Assembly (NCBI RefSeq): GCF_000002595.2
Contig: NC_057004.1
Coordinates: 7,601,888-7,665,887, forward strand
Direction: 5' to 3'
DNA length: 64,000 bases
From: Chlamydomonas reinhardtii
Taxonomy: Eukaryota > Chlorophyta > Chlorophyceae > Chlamydomonadales > Chlamydomonadaceae
The notes below the pieces were generated by a model. It ran no database searches and had not been told where the DNA came from. It was given only the letters and a program-made list of their open reading frames with translations. A program made the translations under genes and the position numbers. Below, in pieces: positions 1-12,180 of the stretch. Within the stretch, counting starts at the first letter, position 1, and every line of letters starts with the position of its first letter.

Positions 1-542
1 CCCTTGACGTCATCGGCCTTGCCCTCCATCACCGGGAAGCCGTCCTCGCCGCGGCCCACCCATTCGTGCTTCGTGACGACCTCCTTGTCAAACATGACCC
101 CGAGGTCAGTCAGCTTCACGCCCTCCTTGAAAATGGCCACGTTGAAGCCCCATAGGCGCTCCTCAAAGTAGACGGGCTCAATTGTCATGGGCATTCCGAA
201 GTTGCGCTGCCCGCTCTCGCCTGCCTCCATCATCGTCCACCGGAACAGCTGGTCCATCATATCATCGCGGGGGATGAACGCGGGAACCTCCGTGCTGCTG
301 ATGAGCTTGCCGTTTGCCACGGCCGAGCACAGGGCCGCCGAGCGGGAACGAACTGGGCTACCGGGACCAAAAGTTGCTGAGCGGACCGGGCGGGCGGGCT
401 GCAGGCGGCTGCTCACGCTGCTGCTGACGCTGCTCGACACACGGCTGGAGCTAGCGCTGCAGTGCACGGGCATGAAAGCAGCGCGGCGGCCACGCACAGA
501 CGAAACAGCCTCGAGGGCACGGGTGGACTGCAGCTGAGCCAT
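1..542 (-). CDS. Probable plastid-targeted protein, 5' part only
   Basis: An uninterrupted frame reads leftward from an ATG at 542-540 off the window edge, giving about 180 residues with no intron seen. The first ~90 residues are rich in Ser, Arg, Ala and Val and poor in acidic residues (MAQLQSTRALEAVSSVRGRR...), typical of an algal chloroplast transit peptide. From about residue 95 the sequence becomes a folded-looking domain with FIPRDDMMDQLFRW, RNFGMPMTIEPVYFEERLWG and TKHEWVGRGEDGFPVMEG. I do not recognise the family, so no function is assigned. The plastid location is inferred from the leader alone. The start is the first in-frame Met, 311 bp from the divergent ATG of the F-box/LRR gene, so the two genes probably share a promoter region. 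The C-terminus is outside the window. Confidence 0.75.
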   Translation of the reverse strand, partial: MAQLQSTRALEAVSSVRGRRAAFMPVHCSASSSRVSSSVSSSVSSRLQPARPVRSATFGPGSPVRSRSAALCSAVANGKLISSTEVPAFIPRDDMMDQLFRWTMMEAGESGQRNFGMPMTIEPVYFEERLWGFNVAIFKEGVKLTDLGVMFDKEVVTKHEWVGRGEDGFPVMEGKADDVK

Positions 543-852
543 TTTCGAGGTGTGTTACGACCTCTATAAACAAAATTGAACGCTGGTAACTCAACAAACG
601 TCCGGAAACTTGCCAAGGAGCCCAACCGAGGCGCCCAACGATCTGAGTCCTCATCCTCTCCCCCCGCTGCTGCCTCCTCCAATGTCGTTGGGTTTGAGCT
701 GTTATCTCAGCTAAATTGGTATCCTTGTATGCCCCTTCCAACGCAAGTTTGAGCAGTTCGAGACCAGCCTCTTATTCAGTAATCTCTATTCCTTTCCCTC
801 GGGCCCTCTTTCAGACCAGGTTCTTTTGTGCTTGGGTCGGGGGTCACTAAAA
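543..852. promoter_or_regulatory. Short divergent intergenic region (bidirectional promoter)
   Basis: These 310 bp separate the start codons of the leftward plastid-protein gene and the rightward F-box/LRR gene. Both 5' UTRs and core promoters must fit here unless leader exons lie elsewhere. The GC content is lower than in the flanking exons. I see no convincing TATA box. Confidence 0.4.
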
Positions 853-3800
853 ATGCCTTGTTGTGGCGGCAGCCATACGGGCGGCCCAAGTGGCTCGACC
901 AAGCAACTCGTCTCGAACCACCGTGGCAGGTCGGAGGCGGACCTTTCTGGTGATGCTCTCCAAAATGGAGTGGTGTTGCGCACACTAGCAGAGCACTGCG
1001 ATGCAGCTACCGCAGCTGCGTGCTTCGGGGTTTGCCGCGCTTGGCGGGACGCGTTTTCAGTGTCCGCGATGAACAGCACCATGAGCTGTGTGGCTGAAGC
1101 TGTGGATTCAGCGCGCGCACGGTGAGAGGGGTCGGGCGGCGGCATGATCACTACCATCGGATCGTTCCAGTTCTCGCGCGTTTGCGCAGGACTGGCCTCT
1201 TTCCCTTGCCCAGCGCTCCCTCCCTCGCTCCCGAGTCACCTTGCCGCGATCTCGCACCTGTCAGCATTTGGGGCTCCGCTAGCGCGCCACGCACGTCACC
1301 CGACACCCGTCCCGGCGCTAGCGGCCCCACTCACACACACACACCACGCCCCCTCTTCTCACCACCTCTTCGCAGCTTCGCTGGCAACCTGCACGGCGCC
1401 GTGACGCTGGATGTGACGCGCTGGGGGGCGCAGGGGCAGCCGCCGGCGCACGGCGGCGCAGCCAGCGCGGCGCAGCGGGCGGCGGCGGTGGCGGCGGCGC
1501 AGCGCGGCTTTGACGCACACTTGCGGGCACTGGCCACCAACCGGCATTTTGTGCAGCTCAAGGTGAGGGGCGCCTGTGGTGGGAGCAGTCGGGAGGTGTG
1601 GGTTATCGGGGTCGTGTATGCACCGACACAGCAGCACAGCGGGCTTGGAGCGCACACCGTCTCCCGCCCCTAACAACAAGCTGTTGATCCGCTGCGTCTT
1701 TCATGGACGGCTGCCCCCACCCCAACCCCTCAGGTGCACACGCCCGTGCGCGAGGCGGCCGACCCGCAGCTGTCCCTGGCCGCGCTCACCGCCCTGGCGC
1801 CGCTGACGCAGCTCACCTCGCTCGTCCTCAGCCGCAACCCCTCCTTCACCTCCGCGCCCCACGCCCTCACCCCCGCCGACGTGGCCGCGCTGGCGCACCT
1901 GCGCGGCCTCACCTTCCTAGAGCTCTGCGCCGCCGTGCCGCCAGCACTCGGGCTAGGGCCGCTGGCGCGCGCCGCCGCCGGCTCCCTGACCGCGCTCCGC
2001 ACGCTGGCGTTTGGGCACACCAGTGCGCTGTGGCGGCTGCCGGCGGTGGGCGCGCTGTGCCAGGCGCTGGAGCCGGCCTGCCCCGCCCTCACAGACCTGC
2101 GGCTGCGCTGCGTGGCGCCGCCCTCCGACCCGCGGCAGCTGCCCGCGCTCATGGCGCTGCCGCTGCCGCAGCGCCTCACCAACTTCGCGCTCACCTTTGC
2201 ACGGCGGCTGAACCGCGGCGGCGAGGAGGGGCTGCCGCCGGCGGCGCCAGCTGCCGGCGGCGGCGGCGCAGCCGCCCTTGCGGCCGCGGACGCCGCCGGT
2301 TTGGGGCTGCCGCCTGGGCTGGGTCTGGAGGATGAGGAGGAGGAGGGCGACCACGTCAACTTCGGGGAGTACGAGGACGTGGAGGAGCCGTGGGACTCGG
2401 TGGACCACCTGGCGCCCAAGCCGGGGCTGCACGTGCTCATCGTGGAGCGCGGCGCCCGCGTGACGCGCATGGACGTCAACGTGACGGTGTCCGTGGCGGC
2501 GCGCGACCTGCCCACGGTGCCGGTGGCGGCGCTGGAGGGCGGCGCGGCGGCGGCGGAGGGGAGGGAGAAGGGGGGGAAGGCTGGGAGGAAGGGCGGGAGG
2601 AAGGGCGGGAAGGGGGCGAAGGCGGGCGCAGCTGGTGGGAGCACCAGCGGGGGCAAGGCCGCAGAGGAGGGCGGCGCTGCGAAAGGGAGGCAGCAGCAGC
2701 AGCAGCAGCCGAATGGGGCCGGCGGCAAGGCTGCGGGCGGCAAGGCGGCGGCGGCGCTGTTCCAGGAGGGCTATGAGTCGGACCCGGAGGCGCCGCCGGA
2801 GCTGTATGCGGCCGATGACAGCGACGGCGCCAGTGATGATGATGGGGACGGTGATGGTGGTGCGGAGGCGGGCGCGGAGGCGGAGGCTGCGGTGCCGCCG
2901 TACGACGTGACGCCGCTGGTGCTGGCGGCCTACAACCGGCTGCTGGGGGAGGAGCTGGGGCTCACGGTGGGTGCGGGTTGGGGCGTGGGCTCCAACGGCC
3001 CCGACTGGACCAGGACCCACAACCACGGGGGGGAGGGGCGGGCGGGTGGGTGAGTGGGTGGGGGGGGCATCAGCGCTGGTGCGGCGTCTTACCCGCTGTT
3101 GACGCGGGCTCAGGCGGCGGCGCCAGAGGAGGGGGCAGCGGGCAGGGGGAGGTGGTGGAAGGGGAGGGGGCATCGCAGCTGTGCGTGCCTCCTTGCATCC
3201 TGGTGCGCATAGGCCATTCGTTCGTGCGTCATGCCGCGCCTTGTCGTACACCACTCGCCCGCACGGCTCTCCGCCTGCTCTGGTCTGTGGCCTCTGACCT
3301 GTGTGAGGTGTGTGTGTCTGGGTGGTGTCTGCAGGGCTCGCTGGCCGAGCCCGAGGACCTGCACCTGGGCGTGCGGCTGGACATACTGGAGGTGAGGAGG
3401 GGGCGGGGGATGGGGGGGTGGGGTACTTTGTTCCAAACCCAAAGTAAAAGCATTGGGGGTAAAGTTGTTCCATACCCAACCAAACCAAGACCCAGCCAGC
3501 CCGCAGGGGGCTGGGTGGGGGCCAGGGGCGCGGGCGGAGGGGCGTGGGTATTGTGTGAATGTGTGTCAAGTATGGGGGCGGGGGGGGGCGTGTACAAGGC
3601 ATGTACCATGCATGAATGCGGAAATCTCCCTCTCTGACCTGCCCGCGCACACTTCGCACTGCACGCCCGTCTGTGGCACGGCAGGACGAGCTGGATGTGG
3701 TGGAGGCAGTGGGCGCAGCCGTGCTCAACAACGTGGGCCACATCTTCGGACTGGGCGGCGGCGGCCCGGGCGGCGGCGGCGGAGCTCCCAACCCCGCGCA

Positions 3801-5211
3801 GATGCTGGCGGCGGCGGGGCAGCTGCAGGCCGTGCTGGCGGCGCTGCAGGAGCAGGTGGCGGCGGCGGCCGCCGCCGCCAACGGCGGCGGTCCCGCCCCC
3901 GGCCTGCAGGTGCTGGCGCCGCCGCTGGGCTTGCTGGCGCAGCAGCTGGCGCAGCTTAACATCGGCGGCGGCGGCGATGGGGGCGGCGGCGATGGTGGCG
4001 GTGGCGCTGGTGGCGGCGGTAACCGCGGTGGCGCGGCGTCGGCGCCGCTGGACGCGCGTGTGCTGCAGCTGCAGCTGGCGCCGCTCAGCCCCCACATGTG
4101 CTTCCTCAACCTGGCGCTGGTGCCCATGGTCACACAGCTCGCCATGATGGGCGGCGGGGGAGGCGGAGCCGGAGCCGGAGGCGGAGCCGCCGGAGGAGGA
4201 GGCGGAGCCGCCGGAGGAGGAGGCGGAGCCGCCGGAGGCGGCGCAGCCGCCGACGACGGTGGCGGCGGCGCCGCCGCCGCCGCCATGCTTCCTCCTGCCG
4301 ACACGCGTGTGGCGCCCGTGCTTCTGGACGTGCGCGGCGCCGGCTACACGCAGCTCAAGAGCCTGGCGGTGACCGGGTATGTGGACCAGGACTGCCGGCC
4401 CGCCGCCTGGATGTGCCGCGGCTGGCTGGCGGGGCTGCCAGCAGCCATGCCCTCGCTCGAGTACCTGGCGCTGTACGACACACTGCCGGCGGCGGCACAC
4501 GACCGCGAGGCGGTCAAGGTGGGCAGGGGGGGGGGCGGGGGCAGGGGGATACCGGGGGTGATACTCACGATTAGCTGAGATGGTGAGGTTAGACGGTAGG
4601 CAATGTTTGGGAGGACAGGGGGAAGGGGGTTGGGGTGCCGGGTGTGTGTGTGTGTGTTTGGCCGGTGGGGCTGCGCCGGGGGGTGTGAATGGGCTGTTTG
4701 CACGTCACACGTCACGCCGTCTGCGCACCTCGTTTCACCTCCCCTCTACCCTCACCCCTCACCCCCTTCTTCCCCCCCTTCTCCCCCCCCCAGGGCCTGC
4801 GCGCTCTGACGCGGCTGGAGCACCTGGAGCTGCGGCCGCTGTACCTGCGCTTCGCCGGCGAGGTGGCCTGCCCGCTGGCGCTGCCGCCCGCGCCCTGCCT
4901 GCCGCCGCCGCTGCTGCAGCTGACGCTGAAGAAGGTGGACATACCGGCGCCGCCGCCGCCGCCGCCGGGCTGCGGGCCCGACAGCCCGGAGGCGCGGGCG
5001 GCGCTGCCCGACCTGCCGCACCTCACGCACCTGTGAGCCGCGTGGGCGATGGGGGGGCGTGTGTGTGGGATGGGGCGGGTAGTTCGTTCCAGTCCCAAAA
5101 TCAAACTTTCCTAACCGAGAACCCATAGCAGGGGCAGGGTGCACTGGGCAGGGTGGGATGCCGCGCAATTTGGGCCAGGAGGGAGGATACGGGTGGGAGC
5201 TGGAGCGGACG

Positions 5212-5279
<68 letters not shown>

Positions 5280-5692
5280 TTAGAGAGCGCATGGGATGTG
5301 TGCATTGTGCAAGTCCGCAGCGGGGGTGGGCGGGCTTGAGATTTCGAGGTAGGGGGAGACGGGCAGTAACGGCCTCTGCCATCACCTCGGAGACACGTTC
5401 CTGGGTCATCCACTCGCGCGCAACTCCTCTCTTGCGCTCCGTCTTCCCGTCCACCCCGCTCCTTCCCCCTCCTGCCTCTCCCCCATCCTGTACCGCTTTC
5501 CCAAACATCCTTGCACCCCCCCCCCCCCCAACCCTCCACCTCCCACCCCAGCTGGCTGTTCGACTGCTCCGCGCCCGACCTGACCCTGTTCCGCCGCGCG
5601 CCCCGGCTGGAGGACCTGCGGCTGGGCGGCACCACCACCCTCACACGACTGGACCAGCTGCTCAGGGGGCCGCCGCCAGCTGCAGCTGCAGG

Positions 5693-5732
<40 letters not shown>

Positions 5733-7512
5733 GGCGGAGCCGGCAGCGGAGCTGGGCAGGATCCCGCCGCCTCCGGCTCTGCCGCCTCCGGCTCCGCCGC
5801 CGCCGCCGCCGCTGCCGCCGGCTCCGGCGCCGGCTCCGCCGCCGCCGCCTCGGGCGGCTGCTCCTCCTGCTACTACTACTGGCCCTGCCTGCGCGGCGCC
5901 ATCCTGGACCTGTCGCCCGCCTGTGCGCCCGGCTGGTTCAGCGCGGAGCAGGTGGGGAGGACCGGGGGGGGGGACCCGGGAGGGGGGGGGCTGGGGAGAG
6001 GGGGGGGGCTGGTGGGGAGGGAGGGAGGGAAGGGGGCCGCCTCGGGAGGAGGTGGGGAGGTACGGATGGAATGGATAAGCGACCAGCTTTACGCTATGAG
6101 ACGTCTTTATTCGTGTCTCCTTGTACCCGGCTCCTGTTCTGCTGCTCGCGCACAGAACTCGCACGGCGTTCGTTGACCCCTCCTCCCTTGTCCCTCTTCC
6201 CCCGCACCTCCCGCAGCTGTCGGCGCTGGGCGGCCTGCGCTGCCTGCGCTCGCTGCAGCTCGACGCCGCTCCCCTGGAGCGACCCAAGTTCCCGCGACAC
6301 CAGGCGGCAGCAGCAACGGCAGCAGCAGCTGCTGCTTCTGCGGGTGCGGGCGGCAAGCCCGGCAAGGGCAAGGGGAAGAGCAAGGGCGGCGCTGCTGCCG
6401 CCGGTGGCAGCAAGGCCGGCGCCGGGGCGGCGGGCGGCGCGGCACCGGCGGCGTCGCTGGCGGCGGCACGTCGGCCCGACAGCGACGACGACAGCGACGC
6501 CTACCTCTCAACAGAGGAGGACGGCATGGCGGCGCAGCCGCCACCGCCGCTGCCGCTGGCGGTTCCGCGGCCAGCGGCGGCGGCGGCAGCCGCAGCTGCC
6601 GCTGGCGGCGGCGGCGGCGTTGCTGTTCGGCCCTGGACTCGGTCGGAGTGGCGGGCGCTGTCGTGCGACCTGGGCTCGGTGCTGGGGGCGCTGGCGGCGC
6701 TGACGCAGCTGACGGATCTGACGCTGTCTTTCGACACGCCCACGCTCTTCCACCAGTACGACGACCAGCGCCGCCACGACCGCCGCGCGCCGCCGCCGCC
6801 GCACGCGGCGGCTGGCGGCGGCGGCGCCGCCGCCGCCAGTGACGCCGATAGCGATGACGACACCGACTTGGAGGAGGGTGCGGGCGGGCTGGGCAACCCT
6901 CACCATCACCGCCACCACCATCACGGCCACCACCACCACAACCACAATCACGCGTTGGGGTCGGCTGACGATTCGGCGGAGGAGGAGGAGGCGCGCATGG
7001 CGAATGGCTTCGGGTTGGATAGCGACGATGACACCGAGGAGGAGGAGGACGGTGGCGGTGCGGGGCTGTCTGCTGAGGAGTCGGACGACGAGGGCCTCAG
7101 CCGTGGGGGCGGCGGCCAGCCCGAACCGTGCGACAGCGACGACGACAATGAGGAGGAGGAGGAGGACGAGGATGAGGACGTTGTGTCGCACAGCGGCAGT
7201 GATCATGCGGCCTTCGGCGCCGCCAGCCACAACCACCACCAACACGGGCAGCGGCGGCGGCGGCGCGGCGGCGTGGCCGATGCCGCTGCCCGGCGGCGCA
7301 GTCGCGCCGCGGCTGAGGCGGCGCACCGGGAGCGCGTGTGTGGCGGGCTGCTGCAGGGCTCGGCGCTGGGCGGCCTGGCGGCGCTGCAGGGGCTGTGGCG
7401 GCTGCGTGTGGGCCTGCCGCACGGCGACGTGTGGGAGGACGTGACGGACCGCCTGCTGCCGGCGCTGCGGCTGGCGCTGCCGCGGACGGCGGTCGAGATG
7501 GACGTGCTGTGA
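853..7512 (+). CDS. F-box-like leucine-rich-repeat protein with acidic and His-rich segments
   Basis: Eight exons join in frame: 853-1121, 1376-1562, 1734-2966, 3335-3391, 3685-4518, 4794-5032, 5552-5951 and 6217-7512. They give 1504 residues ending at TGA. Residues ~33-72 (DALQNGVVLRTLAEHC...CFGVCRAWRDAF) look like an F-box, the SKP1-binding module of SCF ubiquitin ligases. Scattered leucine-rich repeats follow (LTALAPLTQLTSLVLSRN, LTRLEHLELRPLYL, LEDLRLGG, LSALGGLRCLRSLQLD, LTQLTDLTLSF). They are separated by long disordered inserts: Gly/Ala and Pro runs, a Lys/Gly-rich stretch near residue 430, poly-Ala from GCT repeats at 5693-5733, acidic DDDSD/EEEED blocks and a His cluster near residues 1302-1320. 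Substrate and function are unknown. Being an SCF subunit is inferred from the N-terminal motif. Intron 6 holds a GGACAG minisatellite. Confidence 0.8.
5211..5279. repeat. (GGACAG)n hexanucleotide minisatellite
   Basis: About eleven perfect tandem copies of GGACAG lie inside intron 6 of the F-box/LRR gene. Every reading frame across it stays open, which produces spurious open frames on both strands. Confidence 0.95.
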
Positions 7513-9299
7513 GAGTGGGGACGTGTGTGTATGAGAAAGCGCGTGGATGTTGCGTGGTTGAGAGCACAAGGAAGGACGTTTGCCAGGCTGTGTGCACGAT
7601 GATACGGTGCGACACTCGCGGCATTATGTGAGGGTTTGAGTGTCGAACAACGAAACCGGTGCGAATCTTTGTGCATTTGCTGCTTTGGGTTGGAGCATCG
7701 AAAGGGCGGGTAGGGGTGGCGCGGGTTGTGTGTGTGCGACTGTTCGTGTGTGTGTGTGTGTGTGTGTGTGTGGTGCGCCACAAGGAGTGACATGGGGCCC
7801 AGGCATGGCACAGGCATCACAAAGTGTTTGGGAGCATGTTATGGCATTGAGGGGCAAGGCTTGCGCCGGACGAAATCTTTCATTGCATAATCACACCGCC
7901 ATAGCGTATGAGGGATCACTGAGCGCAGTTGAGCGGTAGGTAGGATGGCAGCGAAGCCCAGTTCAGGCATGGCAGAGACGCTGTGGAGCCAGGAAGGCGG
8001 GCTTTACGGACGGCGCGCCGCACAGCAGGCACTTCGGCGTGGTCGCCTGCTTACATTGCGGCTGGATGCGGGGGCGGGGGGACAGGGAGGGAGAGCTGAC
8101 CGAGTGGAGCAGGAATCCAGCGTGCCGAATCCAATTGCGAGTAGGAGTTGTGAGGTTATATAGTTCGGGGAGCGCTGCAGGACTAGGCAGGCGGCCCAGC
8201 AGCGCGTTGCTGTGTATTAGGAAACACGAGAAAGGGTAAGCGTTGTCTTTGTGTGCGCGTGGGTGCACCATGTTCATGCATTGATGCAACATGGAGCGCA
8301 CCTCCTGTGCACCTGCGCCCCGGCGTTGTCAGCATACACTAGGGCAGGCCTGCTTTTTAACGCGCTTAGGCTGTGGTCCAGGGAAAGTTGCTGCGTGTGT
8401 TGCCTGGGCCTACAGCAGGACTTGCACGCGTTGCTTCAGTGCCGCCGGAACTGCTGGCGATGAAGTCACCAAGCTGCGGGCGGCGCTTGTCATGACTCAT
8501 GAGGGCGTCCCTGCTTGTAGTTGTTGACGTTTCAATGTGTTGGGGGCTGCCCGGTCGAAGCGTCGGCATGTGCCGTCGGGACTACCGTACTGCGGCAGGC
8601 GGCCGACTCGGATTCCCGGAATGAGGAGCTGCTGGCGTGGCTGCTGGTAGCCTCTTACGGGTATGTCTGTGCTGATTGCGCGGGAGCTGGCGGAGTCGGC
8701 CGGGCACAGCGGCGACACCTCGGCCCCACCTCGGGCCCTCGGCCCTGTAACATACGGCATGCCGGCATGGCATGCGGCGCCCCAGTGCGCAGCAGTACTG
8801 TAAGCTACGGATGCGCAGTACTGTAAGCTACAGATGTCTCAGGCCGGTGAGGCAGGGTGAGGTGCGTCAGAGCGGTCACGGCCGGCAGCGGCTCGCGTGC
8901 CGCCTGCAGACGTCCGCAGCCTGCGCAAGCCGCCGCAGCCGCCGAAGCTCTACCGTACTGGTGGGACCGTGCTGACTGCTGTGTTCGGGGAGCGCGTCGA
9001 CGCCTTGACGGTTTGCTTCATGGGAGGTGTGCTCCCTGCTATGCCGCGCCCTTTGCAGAAGCGCGCTGCCGCACCCGCATGCGGACTCCGCCTGCACGAT
9101 CGGCGTCCGATTGCCCAAACCCCTCGTGCTCCCCTGGTCCTTCCACAGGATTTCAGCTGTCGCTAAGCTCGTATACTGCACACAAGCGGCACTCGTCAAA
9201 CCTTTCAGGATGAGCCATCAACGGAAGCAATAGTGTCCGTGTCCGCGATATCTTGCAACGTTTTACGATATAGCTGCAAACCCATAGTTGTAGTCCTCG
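7513..9299. other. Intergenic: 3' UTR of the F-box/LRR gene and spacer
   Basis: I see no supported gene here. It holds a (GT)n tract at 7746-7772, a degenerate copy of the GAGCACAAGG dispersed element near 7560, and a 24-bp tandem duplication containing AGTACTGTAAGCTAC at about 8786-8831. The first TGTAA after the upstream stop is at 8746-8750. Confidence 0.6.
8746..8750 (+). terminator. Candidate poly(A) signal TGTAA
   Basis: This is the first TGTAA downstream of the F-box/LRR stop codon, 1.23 kb away. TGTAA is the usual volvocine polyadenylation signal. More copies follow at about 8800 and 8822. Assignment rests on motif and position only. Confidence 0.35.
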
Positions 9300-11269
9300 A
9301 TGGAGGCTCCCAGCGCAACGATGGGCTTGGCAGAAGGATGGGAGGGCCGGACGCAGCAAAAGCTCGCTCTTGCAGGTATGGCAATGGCTTAATCCCTGAA
9401 TTAGAAACGGATGTGCGCATCGGGCATTGCAGACAGGACACATACAAACCCCGGAGTGACACTTGCCGCTTTCTTCCCGATACCCGCTAGGCGCACTTGC
9501 TGCGGCGCTGTCGCTGCGCTCCAGCCCGCTCCGCAGCGGCTCGCGCGCGATGGAGTTTGTGCACAAGCTGGTCGGCTACAGCGGCGCGGCGCTGCTGTTC
9601 AGCGGTGGGCACACGGATGGGGGCGGGGCGGCAAGGGGCGGGGGTGGAGTGTGGGGGCAGTGGGGTGGGGAGAAGGCACGCTTGGCGCCGGTGGAGGGGC
9701 CAGGGCATGGTAGTCGTGGAGTTTTGTGATCACCCGCCCGCGATTGGGGCTGCTTGGAGGTTCTTGGCGTCAGCTGGACGACGAAGTCTGTCACAGGTCA
9801 CAGGCCTGCCTCTGGCCGTACTGCGTCACGGGACGGCCGCGGCAAGCCCCCCCCCCCACACACACACAGCCGCCCGCATCCCCTATGCATACCGCGACAC
9901 ACACCACTGACACATGCGGCGCCCGCGCATGAGCTGTTAGCGTGTGTCAAAGAGCACAAGGAAAACAAAGTGTACGGACAGTGTATGCGATGCAGCAACG
10001 TGCATGTGTGTGTGTGTGCGTGTGTGCGTGTGCGCTGCAGGCGTGTCGGAGGCGTGTCGGGCGGTGCGCGGCGGCCGCCACGACTTCATCAACACGGCCA
10101 TCAGCGGTGAGCGAGCCAGCGGGGTTGCGCCGGTAGTTGCGAGTGTTGGGGACTACACGTGTTAGGAAGCGAGGAAGACGGCGGTTTGTTTTTGCTCTCC
10201 TGCCTTTCGCACCTCCCTCCTTCTCCCGCCTCTGCGTGCCCGCTGTTCGTAAGGGTCAGCTTCCAATGGCTCACCCTCACCCTCACCCCTCACCCCGCGC
10301 CCCTTACCCTCACGCTCCTAACAAACACCAACTCTTCACCTCACGGCCAGGCGCTGTGACGGGCGGCGTGGTGGTGGGTCACTATCAAGGTGTGTGTGCG
10401 TGTGCTTGAGCAACACAAGTACGTTAAGACGTACAGTATACACACATACACATACACACGCACCCCTGGACGTGGCTTGAGCCGTGGCCCCGTGCCGCGT
10501 GTAGCTCACGCCTGCATCCTCGCCTGCCGCTCTGCATTGGGCCCGCGCACCCGCCCTTCCTTGCCCCTTTTCCTTCCCACCTTTCCTTGCCCACAACCCC
10601 CGCTCTGCCGCCCCCCCTCCCCCTCCTCCTTCCTCCTCCTCCCCCCCGCCCTCGCCTGCAGGCCCCCGGTACCGGTTGTTGGGGGTGGTGACGTGGGGCG
10701 GGCTGGCGGCCGCACTGCACGCCACCAACCAGCTGCTGCGGCCCAGGTGCGTGCCGGCGTGTGTGTGTTAAAGAGCACAAGGAAAACGTTGCGGCGTGTG
10801 TGTGTGTGTATGTGTGCGTGTGTGTGTATGTGTGCGTGTGCGTGTGCGTGTGTGTGCGTGTGCGCGTGTGTGTGTGTATGTGTGCCTGTGTGTGTGTGTG
10901 TGTGTGTGTGTGATATGTCGGTGCCTGCGCCTATGTCAGTGTGTGTGTGTGTGCATGCACCCCGTGCTTTCGCCGTGTGCGAGCGCGCAATGCATAAACC
11001 GGCACACACGCACCCACCCCCACACACGCACGTTTGGTTATCCAACTCATGCTCACCCACACACGTGCCCGCTCGCACTCCCTCACACTCGCACACACAC
11101 AGGCACATCCTGGAGGACTACCTCATTCGGGAGGGGCTGCTGTCACCCGAGGTGGCGCGTGAGTAGTGGCGTGGAGGGAGGGGGAGCGGGCGAGGACAGG
11201 GTCGCAGGGGCATGGCCCTTGCAGCCATGCCGGCGCGCCGCACTCCAGTCCCCCATCCCGTCGCTGTGT

Positions 11270-11321
<52 letters not shown>

Positions 11322-12104
11322 GCGGCTGATGCAGTTCGCGTAGCTCGGCGTGCCCCAAAAGGGCTGGGATGGTGTTGACGCCACTCACCCCATCCTGGCG
11401 GTGGTGAACGGTGAAATGCTGTGCGTGATGCCGCAAGCTATGGAGCTGGAGGCTTGAAAGGGATCAGCCCGTAGGAGAAGCGCGTGAGCACTAACATGAG
11501 CCACTGAAGCAGTGGCATACGAGAGGGTCAGCGGGGGAGCTTAGTGAGCAGGCGAAGGGTTTTTTTTTGTTTTACGCCCGTGGGAGCAGGGCCAGGTTTG
11601 TGGGGTTTTATGCCTGAGAGGGTGTGTTGGGTGCTGCAACACCCCGGGCCTTACGGCCTGGATCGGCCTAGTGGCCAGACGCGTTTGTGGCTGCCCTTAG
11701 GCATAGTCTGCCCTGGCGTCGAGAGCTGGTTAGGTTGCGGTTGAGGTCGTGCAGGCTGCGGAGTCGCAGGACTCAGCCCCACAGCCACTGTGGTCGTGCT
11801 ATCGCGTGCTGTCGTGTGCTGCGTGCTGCGTGTTTTGTTATGTTTGCTGCTTTTTTTGGTTTCTGCCCGCCTGGTCTTAAGATGTAGCTCGCCCGCTGGG
11901 TCTGAGGTTGTTACACTGGTAGTAATTCCGCAAGGGTTACTGGCGCGGTGAAGGGTCGGAGTGCGTTACCCTGTGGACTCCAGAGCTGTTTGCGCTCTGC
12001 CGGGGAAACGCCAGGTCACGGCAGCCCTCGATTGAGAGCCCTGTCGTTGGTTATACCAGATACACGATTCACGTGATCTGGCAGAATAACCGTGGAAACC
12101 GTAG

Positions 12105-12180
<76 letters not shown>

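Noticed and set aside
1953-4304. A 783-residue Pro/Arg-rich frame on the minus strand
   Set aside because: It is the antisense of GC-rich Ala/Gly codons in the F-box/LRR exons and crosses that gene's introns. It has no motifs and is expected from GCC/GGC codon bias.
5100-5644. Asp-Arg or Ser-Leu repeat proteins across the GGACAG array
   Set aside because: The array is a hexanucleotide minisatellite inside an intron, open in all frames.
10796-11320. Long open frames of Cys-Val or Thr-His repeats on either strand
   Set aside because: They are translations of (GT)n and (CA)n microsatellites inside introns of the Tim17-type gene. The same applies to similar frames at 12100, 12700, 20640, 25740, 32700, 37650, 42300 and 59440.
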